NCBI GenBank assembly: GCA_024102815.1
Contig: JAGFJJ010000031.1
Coordinates: forward strand, 1 to 64,000
Reading direction: 5' to 3'
Source of the DNA: Phycisphaerae bacterium
GTDB lineage: Bacteria > Planctomycetota > Phycisphaerae > UBA1845
Length of the DNA: 64,000 nt
Shown here: positions 51,056 to 60,004 of the stretch, in pieces
Layout: every line of letters starts with the position of its first letter
Numbering within the stretch: position 1 is the stretch's first letter
Notes under the pieces: model-generated
Told to the model about the DNA's origin: nothing
Seen by the model: only the letters and a program-made list of their open reading frames with translations
Databases searched by the model: none
Program-made: the position numbers and the translations under genes

Positions 51056-52606
51056 CTATTCGGTGGGCAGAGTTGCTGCATAGGCGCCAAGCTCGGCCGA
51101 ATTCGCCACAGAATAGTCGAGCAGGTCCGTAGATGGCATGGGGCTTCCCGGGTGCCCGAAACGAATCTTGTGCAGGAACTCCCACGGATTGTCCACGGCG
51201 ATCGTTCCCACGTACCGCGGGTTGGCCTCGCTGCCGAAGTTGATGCCCGTGCCGGTCCCGCCGATTCCGTCGGCCGGGTCGTGGCACGACGCACAGGCCT
51301 CACCATACCAGATGCTCCCGAAGAGCTGGGAACCAACAAAACGACCCGTTTCGCAGGTCTCCCCGCCAGGGCAATCGCTGCTCATCTCGCAGGACTGGTC
51401 TGTGCTGCTGCAACGACCGATGTACTGCCGCGTGTCCACCGCGCCCTCGATGGAGAACTTCACCAGGTCCCACAGGTCATCGTCGGACAGCCCGTACGCG
51501 GCCATGTTGTGCCCGTTGGGCAGCGCCGCCGAGGCCGGCTGCTTCAGAAGATCGAAGATCGCTTGGGCCGGCAGGGTTGTGTCGGCGATCCCCGCAATGC
51601 CCGTAAAGTGCGTCCCCGAACCGTACACTCCGTCAGCCCCGCGGTAATCCCACCCGTGACATTCCTTGCAGCGGAACGTCGTGCTCCCGCTTTGCTGTCC
51701 CGCCACCGGATAAAGTGGATGATTGCCCGTCGGTGTCGAAACGCCGGCGACGCGCCACCAGCGGTCGTAGAGCAGACCTCCGCGAATGACGTTGGCGGTG
51801 ATGTATCCGCCCGGCGTTGTTGCTAAAGGTCCATCAATCCCCACGATCCACGCCGCGTAATCTTCCAGTGACACGCTTCCGTCATTTCCCGCATCCATAA
51901 TGCCGCAGATTTCCGAGAGCGGGCTCGTCGTCCCCAGGCAGTTCTGTAACGCCGCCCAGTCCTGAAGGTCGAAGTCCGTGTCCGCGTCAGCATCGCCGGC
52001 CGTGGTGGGATGAGACTTCTGCGTGTGCGCGTAGTAGTTATCCAACTCGATGTCCGCGCCCATGCCGCTGCGCTGCGTGGCCAGCGCCGCCAGGAACACG
52101 TCGATTTCGCCCTGGTCCACGCCCGGCGCCTGCCACTGAAGAGCGAACGAGGCCGAGCTGCCGTTCATGATCCAGTCGGTCATCGAATTCTCATAGCCGG
52201 CTTCCGAATGCGTAACATAGTTGGTATCGGGCGGAAACGGACCCTCCGCCGTGAAACGGGTATTGACCGCGTCGCTGAGCAGCAGTGAGCCGGCATACGT
52301 GAAGCCGTCCTCAACGCTGATCTCGAACCCCGCTCCGATCTGGTCTGCGTCGGTTACGCGCACGGTCAGATCGTACGTTCGATTGAGGATGTACCGTTTG
52401 GGCATGCCGATCAGTTCGATCGTTCCGTGCCCCTCGTTGAAGAAATGACATTGCGTGCAATTCTGGCCCGGCGCGCCGAGAAGATTGAGACTCTGATAAC
52501 CGCCGGAGTAGCCCGGGCCGGCGCCCGTCGGCCGGGCCCATGTAATCGAGCAGCAGGCCGCGACCGCAAGCAGAGCGGTCGCGGCGCGCAAGTGGCAAAT
52601 TGACAT
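51056..52606 (-). CDS. Exported multi-CxxCH protein with dockerin-like insert
   Basis: A 516-residue protein starting MSICHLRAATALLAVAACC (signal peptide), with ATG 52604-52606 behind GGGGGG. Three haem-type motifs are visible: CTQCH near 45, CKECH near 330 and CASCH near 455. The first follows a choice-of-anchor/Reeler-like beta region; between first and second is an EF-hand pair DADADTDFDLQDWAALQNCL and DAGNDGSVSLEDYAAWI, a dockerin-like or calcium module. The C-terminal 200 residues resemble cytochrome c. Likely a periplasmic or surface multihaem protein. Confidence 0.75.
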   Translation of the reverse strand: MSICHLRAATALLAVAACCSITWARPTGAGPGYSGGYQSLNLLGAPGQNCTQCHFFNEGHGTIELIGMPKRYILNRTYDLTVRVTDADQIGAGFEISVEDGFTYAGSLLLSDAVNTRFTAEGPFPPDTNYVTHSEAGYENSMTDWIMNGSSASFALQWQAPGVDQGEIDVFLAALATQRSGMGADIELDNYYAHTQKSHPTTAGDADADTDFDLQDWAALQNCLGTTSPLSEICGIMDAGNDGSVSLEDYAAWIVGIDGPLATTPGGYITANVIRGGLLYDRWWRVAGVSTPTGNHPLYPVAGQQSGSTTFRCKECHGWDYRGADGVYGSGTHFTGIAGIADTTLPAQAIFDLLKQPASAALPNGHNMAAYGLSDDDLWDLVKFSIEGAVDTRQYIGRCSSTDQSCEMSSDCPGGETCETGRFVGSQLFGSIWYGEACASCHDPADGIGGTGTGINFGSEANPRYVGTIAVDNPWEFLHKIRFGHPGSPMPSTDLLDYSVANSAELGAYAATLPTE

Positions 52607-52821
52607 CGCGGATTCCCCCCTTGAGACGGTCCCGACCCTTGCCTGGACCGCATTTGCGCAGGCCAACCGTATTCGTAGAGGTAGCCGGCCCGTACCCCAT
52701 TCCGCCGCGTGATTCTACCGCGTCCGCACCCGGCCTTCCACCGCCAATGGCCGGGGTCCGAAATAATTCCCCCTCGATCGGACAGCGTGCGCATCGATCG
52801 TGATACGCTTCGTTTTCAAAG

Positions 52822-55014
52822 CTAAGCAACACCCGCCAGGGGAATGACGTCCGCATAACGCCGCCGCAGTGCCCGTCGCAGCGCGGCGTTTTCCGCCGTA
52901 CACAGCTCTGGGTCGGTTCCGAGCAGGACCGCCGCGTCGTCTCGGGCCTGCACGAGCAGTTCAACATCGCGCAGCAGATCGGCCACCTTCAGCGCCGGCA
53001 TTCCGTGCTGCCGTCGCCCGATCAGTTCGCCCGGACCGCGCAGCCGCAAGTCCTCTTCCGCGATACGGAAACCGTCCGTCGTCTCGACGAGAATGTTCAA
53101 GCGGTGCCGTGCCGTTTCCCCCGGATCCGCACAAAAGAGTAGGCAGTATCCGCGCCGCGTCCCCCGGCCGACCCGCCCGCGCAATTGATGGAGCTGCGAT
53201 AGCCCGAACCGGTCCGCATGCTGCACGGCCATGATCGTTGCGTCCGGCACGTCCACGCCGACCTCGACGACCGTCGTGCACACCAGCGCCCGGACCTGGC
53301 CCTTTCTGAACGACTCCATCATCTCGGATTTTTCCGCCGGGCGCATCCGGCCGTGAAGCAGGCCTACTCGGAATCCGGCAAGTTCATCACGTTCCAGCCG
53401 GTGTGCTTCCGCCACCGCAGACCGCAGCGGAAGATCATCCGATTCCTCCACCAGCGGATACACGACGTATACCTGCTCTCCGAGCGAGAGTCGCCGTCGA
53501 ACAAAATCCCAGGCCTGCGCCTCCGCTTCTGATGTGACCAGGCGGGTGACAACATCCTGTCGCTCGCCGGGACGCTCCCGGATCGTGCTCACGTCAAGAT
53601 CGCCGAAGAGCGTCATGGCCAGCGTTCGCGGGATGGGCGTGGCGCTGAGCACCAGCGTGTGCGGCGCCGTGCCCTTTTCTCGCAGGGCGGCGCGCTGCGC
53701 GACTCCAAACTTGTGCTGCTCGTCGATCACGACCAGACCCAGATCGTGAAACCGTGCATGCTCTTCGAACAGCGCGTGCGTGCCCGTGATCAGATCGATC
53801 GTGCCGCCTTCCAGCGCGCGAAGGACCGCCTCCCGCGGCCGCCGCGGTGTCGAGCCCGTGAGCGTCGCGAGCCGCACCCGGCTGCCTGCCAGATAATGCG
53901 AGACCTTTGCGTGATGCTGCTCGACCAGGATCTCTGTGGGGGCCAGCAGGGCGACCTGACGTCGGTGGGCGACCGCTGCCAGCGCCGCATACACCGCGAC
54001 CGCGGTCTTCCCACAGCCCACATCACCTTGCAGCAGGCGGTTCATCGGCACGTTCCGCGCAAGGTCCGAGACGATCTCGGCAACGGCCCGGTCCTGTCCT
54101 TCCGTCAGCTTGAATGGAAACCGCCCGCGAATCCGCCGGTCGAGTTCCGCGCCGACCGTCATGGGCTGCGTCGTGACCGATGTCGCCATCGAACGCCGGC
54201 TCATCAGCAGGGCAAGCTGTCCCAGGAACAACTCCTCGTAGGCCAATGCCCGACGCGCGACCTCGACATCCTCCGGCCGGGTCGGAAGGTGAAAGCGGAG
54301 AATGGCCGTCCGCCGCGGCGGAAGCCCCCGTCGTTGCCGCAGCCCGGCCGGAATCAATTCGTCAACGAGTTCCACCGCCCGCGGAAGCACGCCTTGCACA
54401 ATGCGCGCGATCTGCCGGCTCTCCAGTGAGCCAGTCGCGGGGTACACAGGTTGGTATGCTTCGCGATCCTGCGCGAACGCGTCCTCGCCTTCGGGCACGA
54501 CGGCAAGCGTCGGGTTGGTCATGCCCGCCCGACCGCTGCGGTCTTCAACTTTTCCCGTGAGGCGGACAATCATGCCGCGGGCGAAAGCCTCGCGCAGATG
54601 CGGCGAATTGAACCAGGAGACCGTGCAGCTACCGCTGCCGTCCTTGACAACAGTCGTGACGGTGGGGCGGCGCGGGCCATGCCCATGACGGACCGAATGG
54701 ACTTCGCCGATGATCGTGGCGACTTCGTCCGGCTCGGCCTCCCCGATGGGAATTGACTTGGGCTTATGCTCGTGTCGAAACGGGAAGTGTTCGATCAGGT
54801 CCCCGATGACGCTCACACCGAGCTTCTCGAACTCCAGCGCGCGCGCCGGACCCACGCCGCGCACGAATTGCACCGGATCATCCAGCCGAAACGAGGTTCG
54901 CCCGGAAGTCGACGTGGTCGAGGGGACTGGGGTGTGCTGCGTTGCTGACGATCCCGATATTCTGGTGGCTTGGCCTTCGCGGTGTCGCCCCGACGAATAC
55001 TCGTCTTTATTCAC
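52822..55014 (-). CDS. recG: ATP-dependent DNA helicase RecG
   Basis: A 730-residue RecG: N-terminal wedge/OB region ([20 protein letters not shown]), then SF2 helicase motifs [20 protein letters not shown] (Walker A), [39 protein letters not shown] (DEQH), [14 protein letters not shown], and C-terminal [18 protein letters not shown] with [20 protein letters not shown]. It reverses stalled forks and processes branched DNA. The first 35 residues are a disordered extension. Normal in all motifs. Confidence 0.96.
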   Translation of the reverse strand: MNKDEYSSGRHREGQATRISGSSATQHTPVPSTTSTSGRTSFRLDDPVQFVRGVGPARALEFEKLGVSVIGDLIEHFPFRHEHKPKSIPIGEAEPDEVATIIGEVHSVRHGHGPRRPTVTTVVKDGSGSCTVSWFNSPHLREAFARGMIVRLTGKVEDRSGRAGMTNPTLAVVPEGEDAFAQDREAYQPVYPATGSLESRQIARIVQGVLPRAVELVDELIPAGLRQRRGLPPRRTAILRFHLPTRPEDVEVARRALAYEELFLGQLALLMSRRSMATSVTTQPMTVGAELDRRIRGRFPFKLTEGQDRAVAEIVSDLARNVPMNRLLQGDVGCGKTAVAVYAALAAVAHRRQVALLAPTEILVEQHHAKVSHYLAGSRVRLATLTGSTPRRPREAVLRALEGGTIDLITGTHALFEEHARFHDLGLVVIDEQHKFGVAQRAALREKGTAPHTLVLSATPIPRTLAMTLFGDLDVSTIRERPGERQDVVTRLVTSEAEAQAWDFVRRRLSLGEQVYVVYPLVEESDDLPLRSAVAEAHRLERDELAGFRVGLLHGRMRPAEKSEMMESFRKGQVRALVCTTVVEVGVDVPDATIMAVQHADRFGLSQLHQLRGRVGRGTRRGYCLLFCADPGETARHRLNILVETTDGFRIAEEDLRLRGPGELIGRRQHGMPALKVADLLRDVELLVQARDDAAVLLGTDPELCTAENAALRRALRRRYADVIPLAGVA

Positions 55015-55051
55015 AACCGCGCACCACCCCTCGTCGCGACCGCCGCATGGG

Positions 55052-55474
55052 CTACGGAATCACCAGTTTCTGGCCCACGCGAATGCGGTTGGGATCGGGC
55101 AGCGCCGCACGGTTGGCCTCGTAAATGTCCTTCCAGCGCCGCTGGTCATTGTAGTAGAGACGCGCCAGCCCGAAGAGCGTGTCGCCCTTGGCTACCTGGT
55201 GGTAGCGCGTCCCGCTCGCCGTCGTGGTTGCATACGTATCGGCGCTGGCTTTCCCGGTCGTTTCCGTTTCGGCATAAGGATCGGCCGTCGTGCCGTAATT
55301 CGTTTGCTCGTAGGCGGGCGTGCTGGCTACTTTCGACTCATAGGGCTGATAGTAGTCATCGCTCGCGGTGTAGTCCGCCGCCATCCCGTTCCCGTTCTTC
55401 TTCTTGCCGCCACAACCGGCAATCACCAGGCAGGAAAGCGCGACCACCGCCAGCCGAACTGCACTCCTTTGCAT
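55052..55474 (-). CDS. LysM-domain lipoprotein
   Basis: A 140-residue lipoprotein: signal [17 protein letters not shown] with a good lipobox (VIAGC), an Asp/Tyr/Thr-rich disordered linker, then one LysM domain ([35 protein letters not shown]) ending VGQKLVIP. Its LysM is similar in wording to the LysM units of the dcw-cluster protein (IFDANRAVVPDPDQ). It probably tethers or senses peptidoglycan. A promoter lies 55 bases upstream. Confidence 0.87.
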   Translation of the reverse strand: MQRSAVRLAVVALSCLVIAGCGGKKKNGNGMAADYTASDDYYQPYESKVASTPAYEQTNYGTTADPYAETETTGKASADTYATTTASGTRYHQVAKGDTLFGLARLYYNDQRRWKDIYEANRAALPDPNRIRVGQKLVIP

Positions 55475-55528
55475 AATGACACTCCTTACTGTTTGAAAGG
55501 AAAGGTAATCGCCTGGAACGAGAGCGAG

Positions 55529-55556
55529 TTTATCCAGAATACTGCCTCAATGTCAA
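55529..55556 (-). promoter_or_regulatory. Promoter of the LysM lipoprotein gene
   Basis: Minus strand TTGACA (55556-55551), 16-base spacer, GATAAA (55534-55529), 55 bases before the start codon. Confidence 0.5.
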
Positions 55557-55752
55557 CGAGGCGCGCCGCGGCGAACTGCAAGCTGGAAGCCTGCGCAGAT
55601 ACTCCGCAGCGATCGCTCCCCGATGGGCCATCTCGCGTCTTTCGCAGGGTGCATCCCCCGATGCACCATCTTTCTTCCGCACGCTTGTGGATTGTCAAGA
55701 ATTAACAGGCGTGACGATTACAAGGAATAACACTGACAGACCAGCGCCGCGC

Positions 55753-56139
55753 TTACAGGTAGATCGGCTGGTCGAATCGCATGGCTGCCCCGATTGCCCC
55801 CGGCGATGCCTGGGCAATGCGTTCCGTGCGGATCACCGTGGCACTCCAGTCCGTGTCGTCCATCGCAGCCAGGGTGCCCCTTCCGATCAGGCGCAGATCG
55901 TAGCGCTGTCCGACGGTGACTTCCTGACCGGGCGGAATCACGACGAACACGCCGCCTTCGCTGATGTTACGAACGTTGCAATGGGCGACATCCCCGCAGC
56001 CGCATCCGATCAACTGCAATTCGAGCGGCCGGGCGGTTCGTTCGAAGGAGCGCCGGTCGTCAACGAGCGCGTTCTTGCCACTCGAATAACGGCTCGCACC
56101 CGTACTGGTCGAGGATGTTTCGTGGTCGGAAGTATTCAT
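55753..56139 (-). CDS. PilZ-domain protein
   Basis: A 128-residue protein from ATG 56137-56139, preceded by AAAGGATCACGCC. After a Ser/Thr-rich N-terminus it has DDRRSFERTARPLELQLIG, where DRRxxxR is the cyclic-di-GMP contact region of PilZ, then CNVRNISEGGVFVVIPPGQE (the DxSxxG motif reads NISEGG, with Asn for Asp), LRLIGRGTL and a final strand. PilZ domains commonly bind c-di-GMP and control motility or envelope functions; some, like this Asn variant, may not bind. It has its own promoter at 56258-56285. Confidence 0.75.
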   Translation of the reverse strand: MNTSDHETSSTSTGASRYSSGKNALVDDRRSFERTARPLELQLIGCGCGDVAHCNVRNISEGGVFVVIPPGQEVTVGQRYDLRLIGRGTLAAMDDTDWSATVIRTERIAQASPGAIGAAMRFDQPIYL

Positions 56140-56257
56140 GGCGTGATCCTTTCCGGCGTGTGCCGTCGACGCGGCGCCTGCGTCGCTTCCTCGCCGAGGG
56201 ATTCCAGCAGTGGGCGCTGGGCATCCTGACCGGCCCGGGTTCGGCAAGGGTGTATCA

Positions 56258-56285
56258 AGTGTAACACAGACTTGAAAATCGTCAA
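56258..56285 (-). promoter_or_regulatory. Promoter of the PilZ gene
   Basis: Minus strand TTGACG (56285-56280), 16-base spacer, TACACT (56263-56258), about 120 bases before the start codon. Confidence 0.45.
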
Positions 56286-56355
56286 GCAGAATCGGCGCTT
56301 CCCAATGCTCAATGGGGAGCACCTTGGGAGCAAGCATCGCGCTGTAAAATCAATA

Positions 56356-57648
56356 TTACAAGAAGTTTATCGATCGGCCGCAAATTGTCCCCACAGCTTG
56401 CCCCAGCAGCGTCCGACCCCCGAACGGCGTGTTCCGACTTCGGGAGTGGAACTGGTCCGGCTCAACCCGCCAAACCCGATCGGGTGCCAGAATCGTGATT
56501 TCCGCCGGATTTCCCACCGTCAGCGCTGGCAACCGCCTTCCCAGCACTGCGGCCGGCCCGGTCGTGAACCATCGCACCAGCTTCGCCCAATCTGCCGGCT
56601 CGCCGCTGAACATCGCCTCCGCCGTCACCCCGATCGCCGTTTCCAGCCCAACGATCCCCGGCGGGGCGGCCGGGAACCCCCGTCCCTTCTCTTCCGCCGT
56701 GTGCGGAGCATGGTCCGTGGCCACAGCGTCGATCGTCCCGTCCAAGAGCCCCTCCCGGCACGCTGCAACATCCTCCGCGGTCCGAAGAGGCGGGTGCATC
56801 TTCGTATTGGGATCCGCCCCCAGGCAGGCCTCGTGCGTCAGTGACAAATGGTGCGGCGTAACCTCGGCCGTAACCGGAATACCCTCTCGTTTGGCCCGCC
56901 GGACCATCTCCACCGCCCGCGCCGTCGAGATATGCGCTACATGGTACCGACCGTCCGTTTCTGCGCACAGCCGAAGATCGCGCTCGATCATGGCCTCTTC
57001 CGAGCGAGGATCCAGCCCCGGCAGCCCCAGCCTTCGGGAGACCGCTCCGGCGTGCATCACGCCCCCCGCGGACAATGCCCGGTATTCACAATGTTGGATC
57101 AGCACTGCGCCCGTTCTTGCGGCCCGTCGGAATGCCTCGGCCATTACCTCGTCGTCTTCCACGCCGGTACCGTCGTCGCTGAAGGCAACCGCGCCGGCCT
57201 CGAGCAGGGCGTCAAAGTCGGTAACTTCTCGCCCCTCCCGACCGCGCGTGATTGCGGCGATGGGGAGCACCTCGCAATTGTCGCACCGCCGGGCTTCGGT
57301 GGTCACCTGCCGCACGACCTCTGCCGAGTCGATCGGCGGCGTCGTATTCGGCATGCAGGCGACCACCGTGAACCCGCCCGCCGCAGCCGCGGCTGTCCCG
57401 GTGGCAATACACTCCTTGTGCGTCTGCCCCGGCTCTCGGAGATGAACGTGAATGTCCCAGAACCCCGGCGCCACAATCCACCGCGACGCATCCAGCTCCA
57501 GCGCCCCGGCCGGCGCCGACCCTGCAACGCGTCCATCCACAATCGCCAGGTCACCGATCTCATCTCGCCTTGACGCCGGATCGATGATCCTGCCCCCTCG
57601 CAGAACGAAAGCGTCGTGTGATTCCTTGCGTCGCACAGGTAGAGGCAT
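56356..57648 (-). CDS. pyrC: Dihydroorotase (class I type)
   Basis: A 430-residue amidohydrolase of pyrimidine synthesis closing carbamoyl-aspartate to dihydroorotate. Metal and active-site motifs: APGFWDIHVHLREPGQTHKE (HxH), VACMPNTTPPIDS, LIQHCEYRAL, YHVAHISTARAVEM, and VATDHAPHTAEEKGRGF with the catalytic Asp, then PAEITILAPDRVW. All are normal for the long PyrC type found with or without PyrB. ATG 57648 gives MPLPVRRKES. A separate zinc-ribbon gene lies just upstream on the same strand. Confidence 0.94.
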   Translation of the reverse strand: MPLPVRRKESHDAFVLRGGRIIDPASRRDEIGDLAIVDGRVAGSAPAGALELDASRWIVAPGFWDIHVHLREPGQTHKECIATGTAAAAAGGFTVVACMPNTTPPIDSAEVVRQVTTEARRCDNCEVLPIAAITRGREGREVTDFDALLEAGAVAFSDDGTGVEDDEVMAEAFRRAARTGAVLIQHCEYRALSAGGVMHAGAVSRRLGLPGLDPRSEEAMIERDLRLCAETDGRYHVAHISTARAVEMVRRAKREGIPVTAEVTPHHLSLTHEACLGADPNTKMHPPLRTAEDVAACREGLLDGTIDAVATDHAPHTAEEKGRGFPAAPPGIVGLETAIGVTAEAMFSGEPADWAKLVRWFTTGPAAVLGRRLPALTVGNPAEITILAPDRVWRVEPDQFHSRSRNTPFGGRTLLGQAVGTICGRSINFL

Positions 57649-57679
57649 CGTTCTGGTGTCCGCGAGCGTGCCGCTTCTA

Positions 57680-57898
57680 CTACCGGCTGTCCTGATCCTT
57701 CCGCTGATCGTCGGGATTCATCTGGTTGGGGACGAAATTGTCCTCACAGCTCTCCACGTATCCGCACCCGTCGCACACAAGCTTGCAATGGGCGGCGCGG
57801 AGCAAACGGCGTTCGCAGAGCGGACAAAGTTGCGCCCTGTGGCTGGGCCCTGCCTCGGCATGTTCATCGTGGTCTTGGGACAAGATCACGCTCCGCAA
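57680..57898 (-). CDS. Small zinc-ribbon protein upstream of pyrC
   Basis: A 72-residue protein with LCPLCERRLLRAAHCKLVCD and GCGYVESCEDNF, giving CxxC and CxxCG pairs of a rubredoxin-like zinc ribbon, an acidic/charged N-terminus and a polar C-tail. It lies 31 bases upstream of pyrC on the same strand, probably one transcript. The cysteine spacing makes chance unlikely; no function assigned. Confidence 0.6.
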   Translation of the reverse strand: MRSVILSQDHDEHAEAGPSHRAQLCPLCERRLLRAAHCKLVCDGCGYVESCEDNFVPNQMNPDDQRKDQDSR

Positions 57899-58116
57899 CG
57901 GTGGCGGCTCGGACGAAAGCCGTCTTTCGGCCGTCGCCTGACCGGAGGGGGAGTATACGCGTCATTCACGCCGACCGCACGGGCCGTCTGCCCGACATTG
58001 CCGGGCTGACATAGTCCGCCTCGCCGACTACTCTCTAGAAATCGGGTTCGATCAATCGTGAGCCCTTCGCGCCGTCCGCCCGTATCGGAGTCCAGACCTT
58101 GAGTGCCCTACAGCTC

Positions 58117-59820
58117 ATGAAGTCGTCTGCGGCAGTTCTGATTCTCGCCGGGATTACCTGGGCACAGCCCGAGTTGCCGAAAAAGCCGTCTGCTGATCTG
58201 GTAATCGTCAATGCCCGCGTTTGGACCGGTATCGCAGGCGATGCACAAGCAGGGGAGCAGCAACCCTCGGCGATCGCCATCAGCGGCGGCCGGATCGTCG
58301 CCGTCGGCCGCGATGACGACGTCCGCTCGTTCATCTCGAAGATCACGCGCGTGATTGACGCCGGCGGCAAACGGGTCATTCCCGGCATCACCGACAGTCA
58401 CACGCACATCGTCGGCGGGGGCTTTCAGCTTGGCCGGCTCGAACTGCGCGAAGTCAAGGAAAAGAAGTCGTTCATCGAAGCCGTCGCTGCCGCTGCGAAG
58501 GAACTGCCTCGCGGTCAGTGGGTCCAGGGCGGCCGATGGAGCGTCGAAAGCTGGACCAAACGGGAACAGCCCACGCGCTACTGGCTGGACCCGGTCACCG
58601 GTGAAACGCCAGTGTTTCTTTCGCGAATGGACGGGCATCAGGCGCTCGCGAACTCGGCCGCGCTGCGTATCGCCGGCATCAATGCCGACGGCCCCCGCGA
58701 TCCCGTCGGCGGCGAGATCGAACGCGACCCCGTTACCCGTGAACCGACTGGCATCCTCAAGGAATCCGCGATGGACCTCGTGTCGCAGCACATCCCGCCG
58801 CCTTCCTCCCGGGAACGCGCCGAGGCCCTGCGCCGCGCCATGCGTCACGCCAACGCCCACGGGATCACTTCCGTTCACGACATGAGCGACCCGGCCGACG
58901 TTCCCGTCTTCGCCGACCTCGCCGCGCGGAACGATCTCACCGTCCGCATCACCTCGTACATCCAGTGGGAAGACTGGCTCGAACACGTTGACGAAGTCGC
59001 CGCGCTCGCAAAACAATACACTGGTCCCGTGTTTCGCGTTGCCGGACTCAAGGGCTACATGGACGGATCGCTCGGCAGTCGCACGGCCTACATGCGCGAG
59101 CCGTACGCCGACGCTCCGTCGGCCACACCCTATCCGCGAGGCCAGTTGACCGCCTTCGCCGTCGATCGCGAGCAGCTTCTCCACTCCGCGGAAGCCGTGA
59201 ACAAGCGCGGCCTGCAGATGGCGGTTCACGCCATCGGTGACGAGGCCAACCACCGTATTCTCGACGTGTACGAGCGATGCGGCCCGCCAAGCGGCGGCAG
59301 CGCAATCGGCCACCGCGTCGAACACGCTCAGCACCTGCTGCTCGAAGATATCCCCCGGTTCTCCCGCCTCGGCGTCGTGGCATCCATGCAGCCGTACCAC
59401 AAGGCCGATGACGGGCGCTATGCCGAAGACCGCCTGGGCAAGGAGCGCCTCCGCGGCTCCTACGCCTATCGTCAACTGCTCGACGCGGGAGCCCTGCTCT
59501 GCTTCGGCAGCGATTGGCCTGTGGTCACGCTCGATCCCTTCGCCGGCATGGACTCGGCCGTCAACGCCCGCACCCTCGATGGCAAGGTCTGGCTCGAGGA
59601 CCACTCCATCGATGTCGAAAAAGCCCTCCGCGCCTACACGGTCTCGCCCCCCAAGGCGATTCATCGCGCCAAGGAACTCGGCACCATCGAGCCCGGCAAG
59701 CTGGCCGATCTGGTCATTCTGGACCGGGATATCCTGACGATCCCCCCGGAGAACATCTCCGGGACGAAGCCTTTCTTAACAATTATGAACGGAAGAATCG
59801 TGTACGAGCGGAGCAAGTGA
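58117..59820 (+). CDS. Exported YtcJ-like metal-dependent amidohydrolase
   Basis: A 567-residue protein. ATG 58117 gives a signal peptide MKSSAAVLILAGITWAQPEL; an upstream TTG at 58099 is possible. Amidohydrolase-3 motifs: VIPGITDSHTHIVGGGF (HxH), LSRMDGHQALANSAALR, GLKGYMDGSLGSRTAYM (with the Lys), VHAIGDEANHRIL, GHRVEHAQHLLLEDI, CFGSDWPVVTLDPFAGM and LGTIEPGKLADLVILDRDIL. The family hydrolyses amide, imide or ester bonds of varied substrates; export suggests a periplasmic nutrient role. Substrate unknown. Confidence 0.88.
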   Translation: MKSSAAVLILAGITWAQPELPKKPSADLVIVNARVWTGIAGDAQAGEQQPSAIAISGGRIVAVGRDDDVRSFISKITRVIDAGGKRVIPGITDSHTHIVGGGFQLGRLELREVKEKKSFIEAVAAAAKELPRGQWVQGGRWSVESWTKREQPTRYWLDPVTGETPVFLSRMDGHQALANSAALRIAGINADGPRDPVGGEIERDPVTREPTGILKESAMDLVSQHIPPPSSRERAEALRRAMRHANAHGITSVHDMSDPADVPVFADLAARNDLTVRITSYIQWEDWLEHVDEVAALAKQYTGPVFRVAGLKGYMDGSLGSRTAYMREPYADAPSATPYPRGQLTAFAVDREQLLHSAEAVNKRGLQMAVHAIGDEANHRILDVYERCGPPSGGSAIGHRVEHAQHLLLEDIPRFSRLGVVASMQPYHKADDGRYAEDRLGKERLRGSYAYRQLLDAGALLCFGSDWPVVTLDPFAGMDSAVNARTLDGKVWLEDHSIDVEKALRAYTVSPPKAIHRAKELGTIEPGKLADLVILDRDILTIPPENISGTKPFLTIMNGRIVYERSK

Positions 59821-60004
59821 ACCATCTATCCGCCCAATTGGGCACGCAAACAATCATTCCGTCTCCCATCTTCGCATTTCGCCCTTCCAGCCAATCCTCT
59901 GTCTCTTGACTGGCCTCAATGGGAGGACCTGTGGTATACTCGTCGACGGCTTCAGGGCATTCGGGTCGCAGATTCCGTCACATCTTCCTCACGGAGGAAA
60001 ACCG

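Noticed and set aside
59905-59940. TTGACT and TATACT upstream of the FG-GAP gene as a promoter
   Set aside because: The spacer is 23 bases, too long for a sigma-70 promoter.
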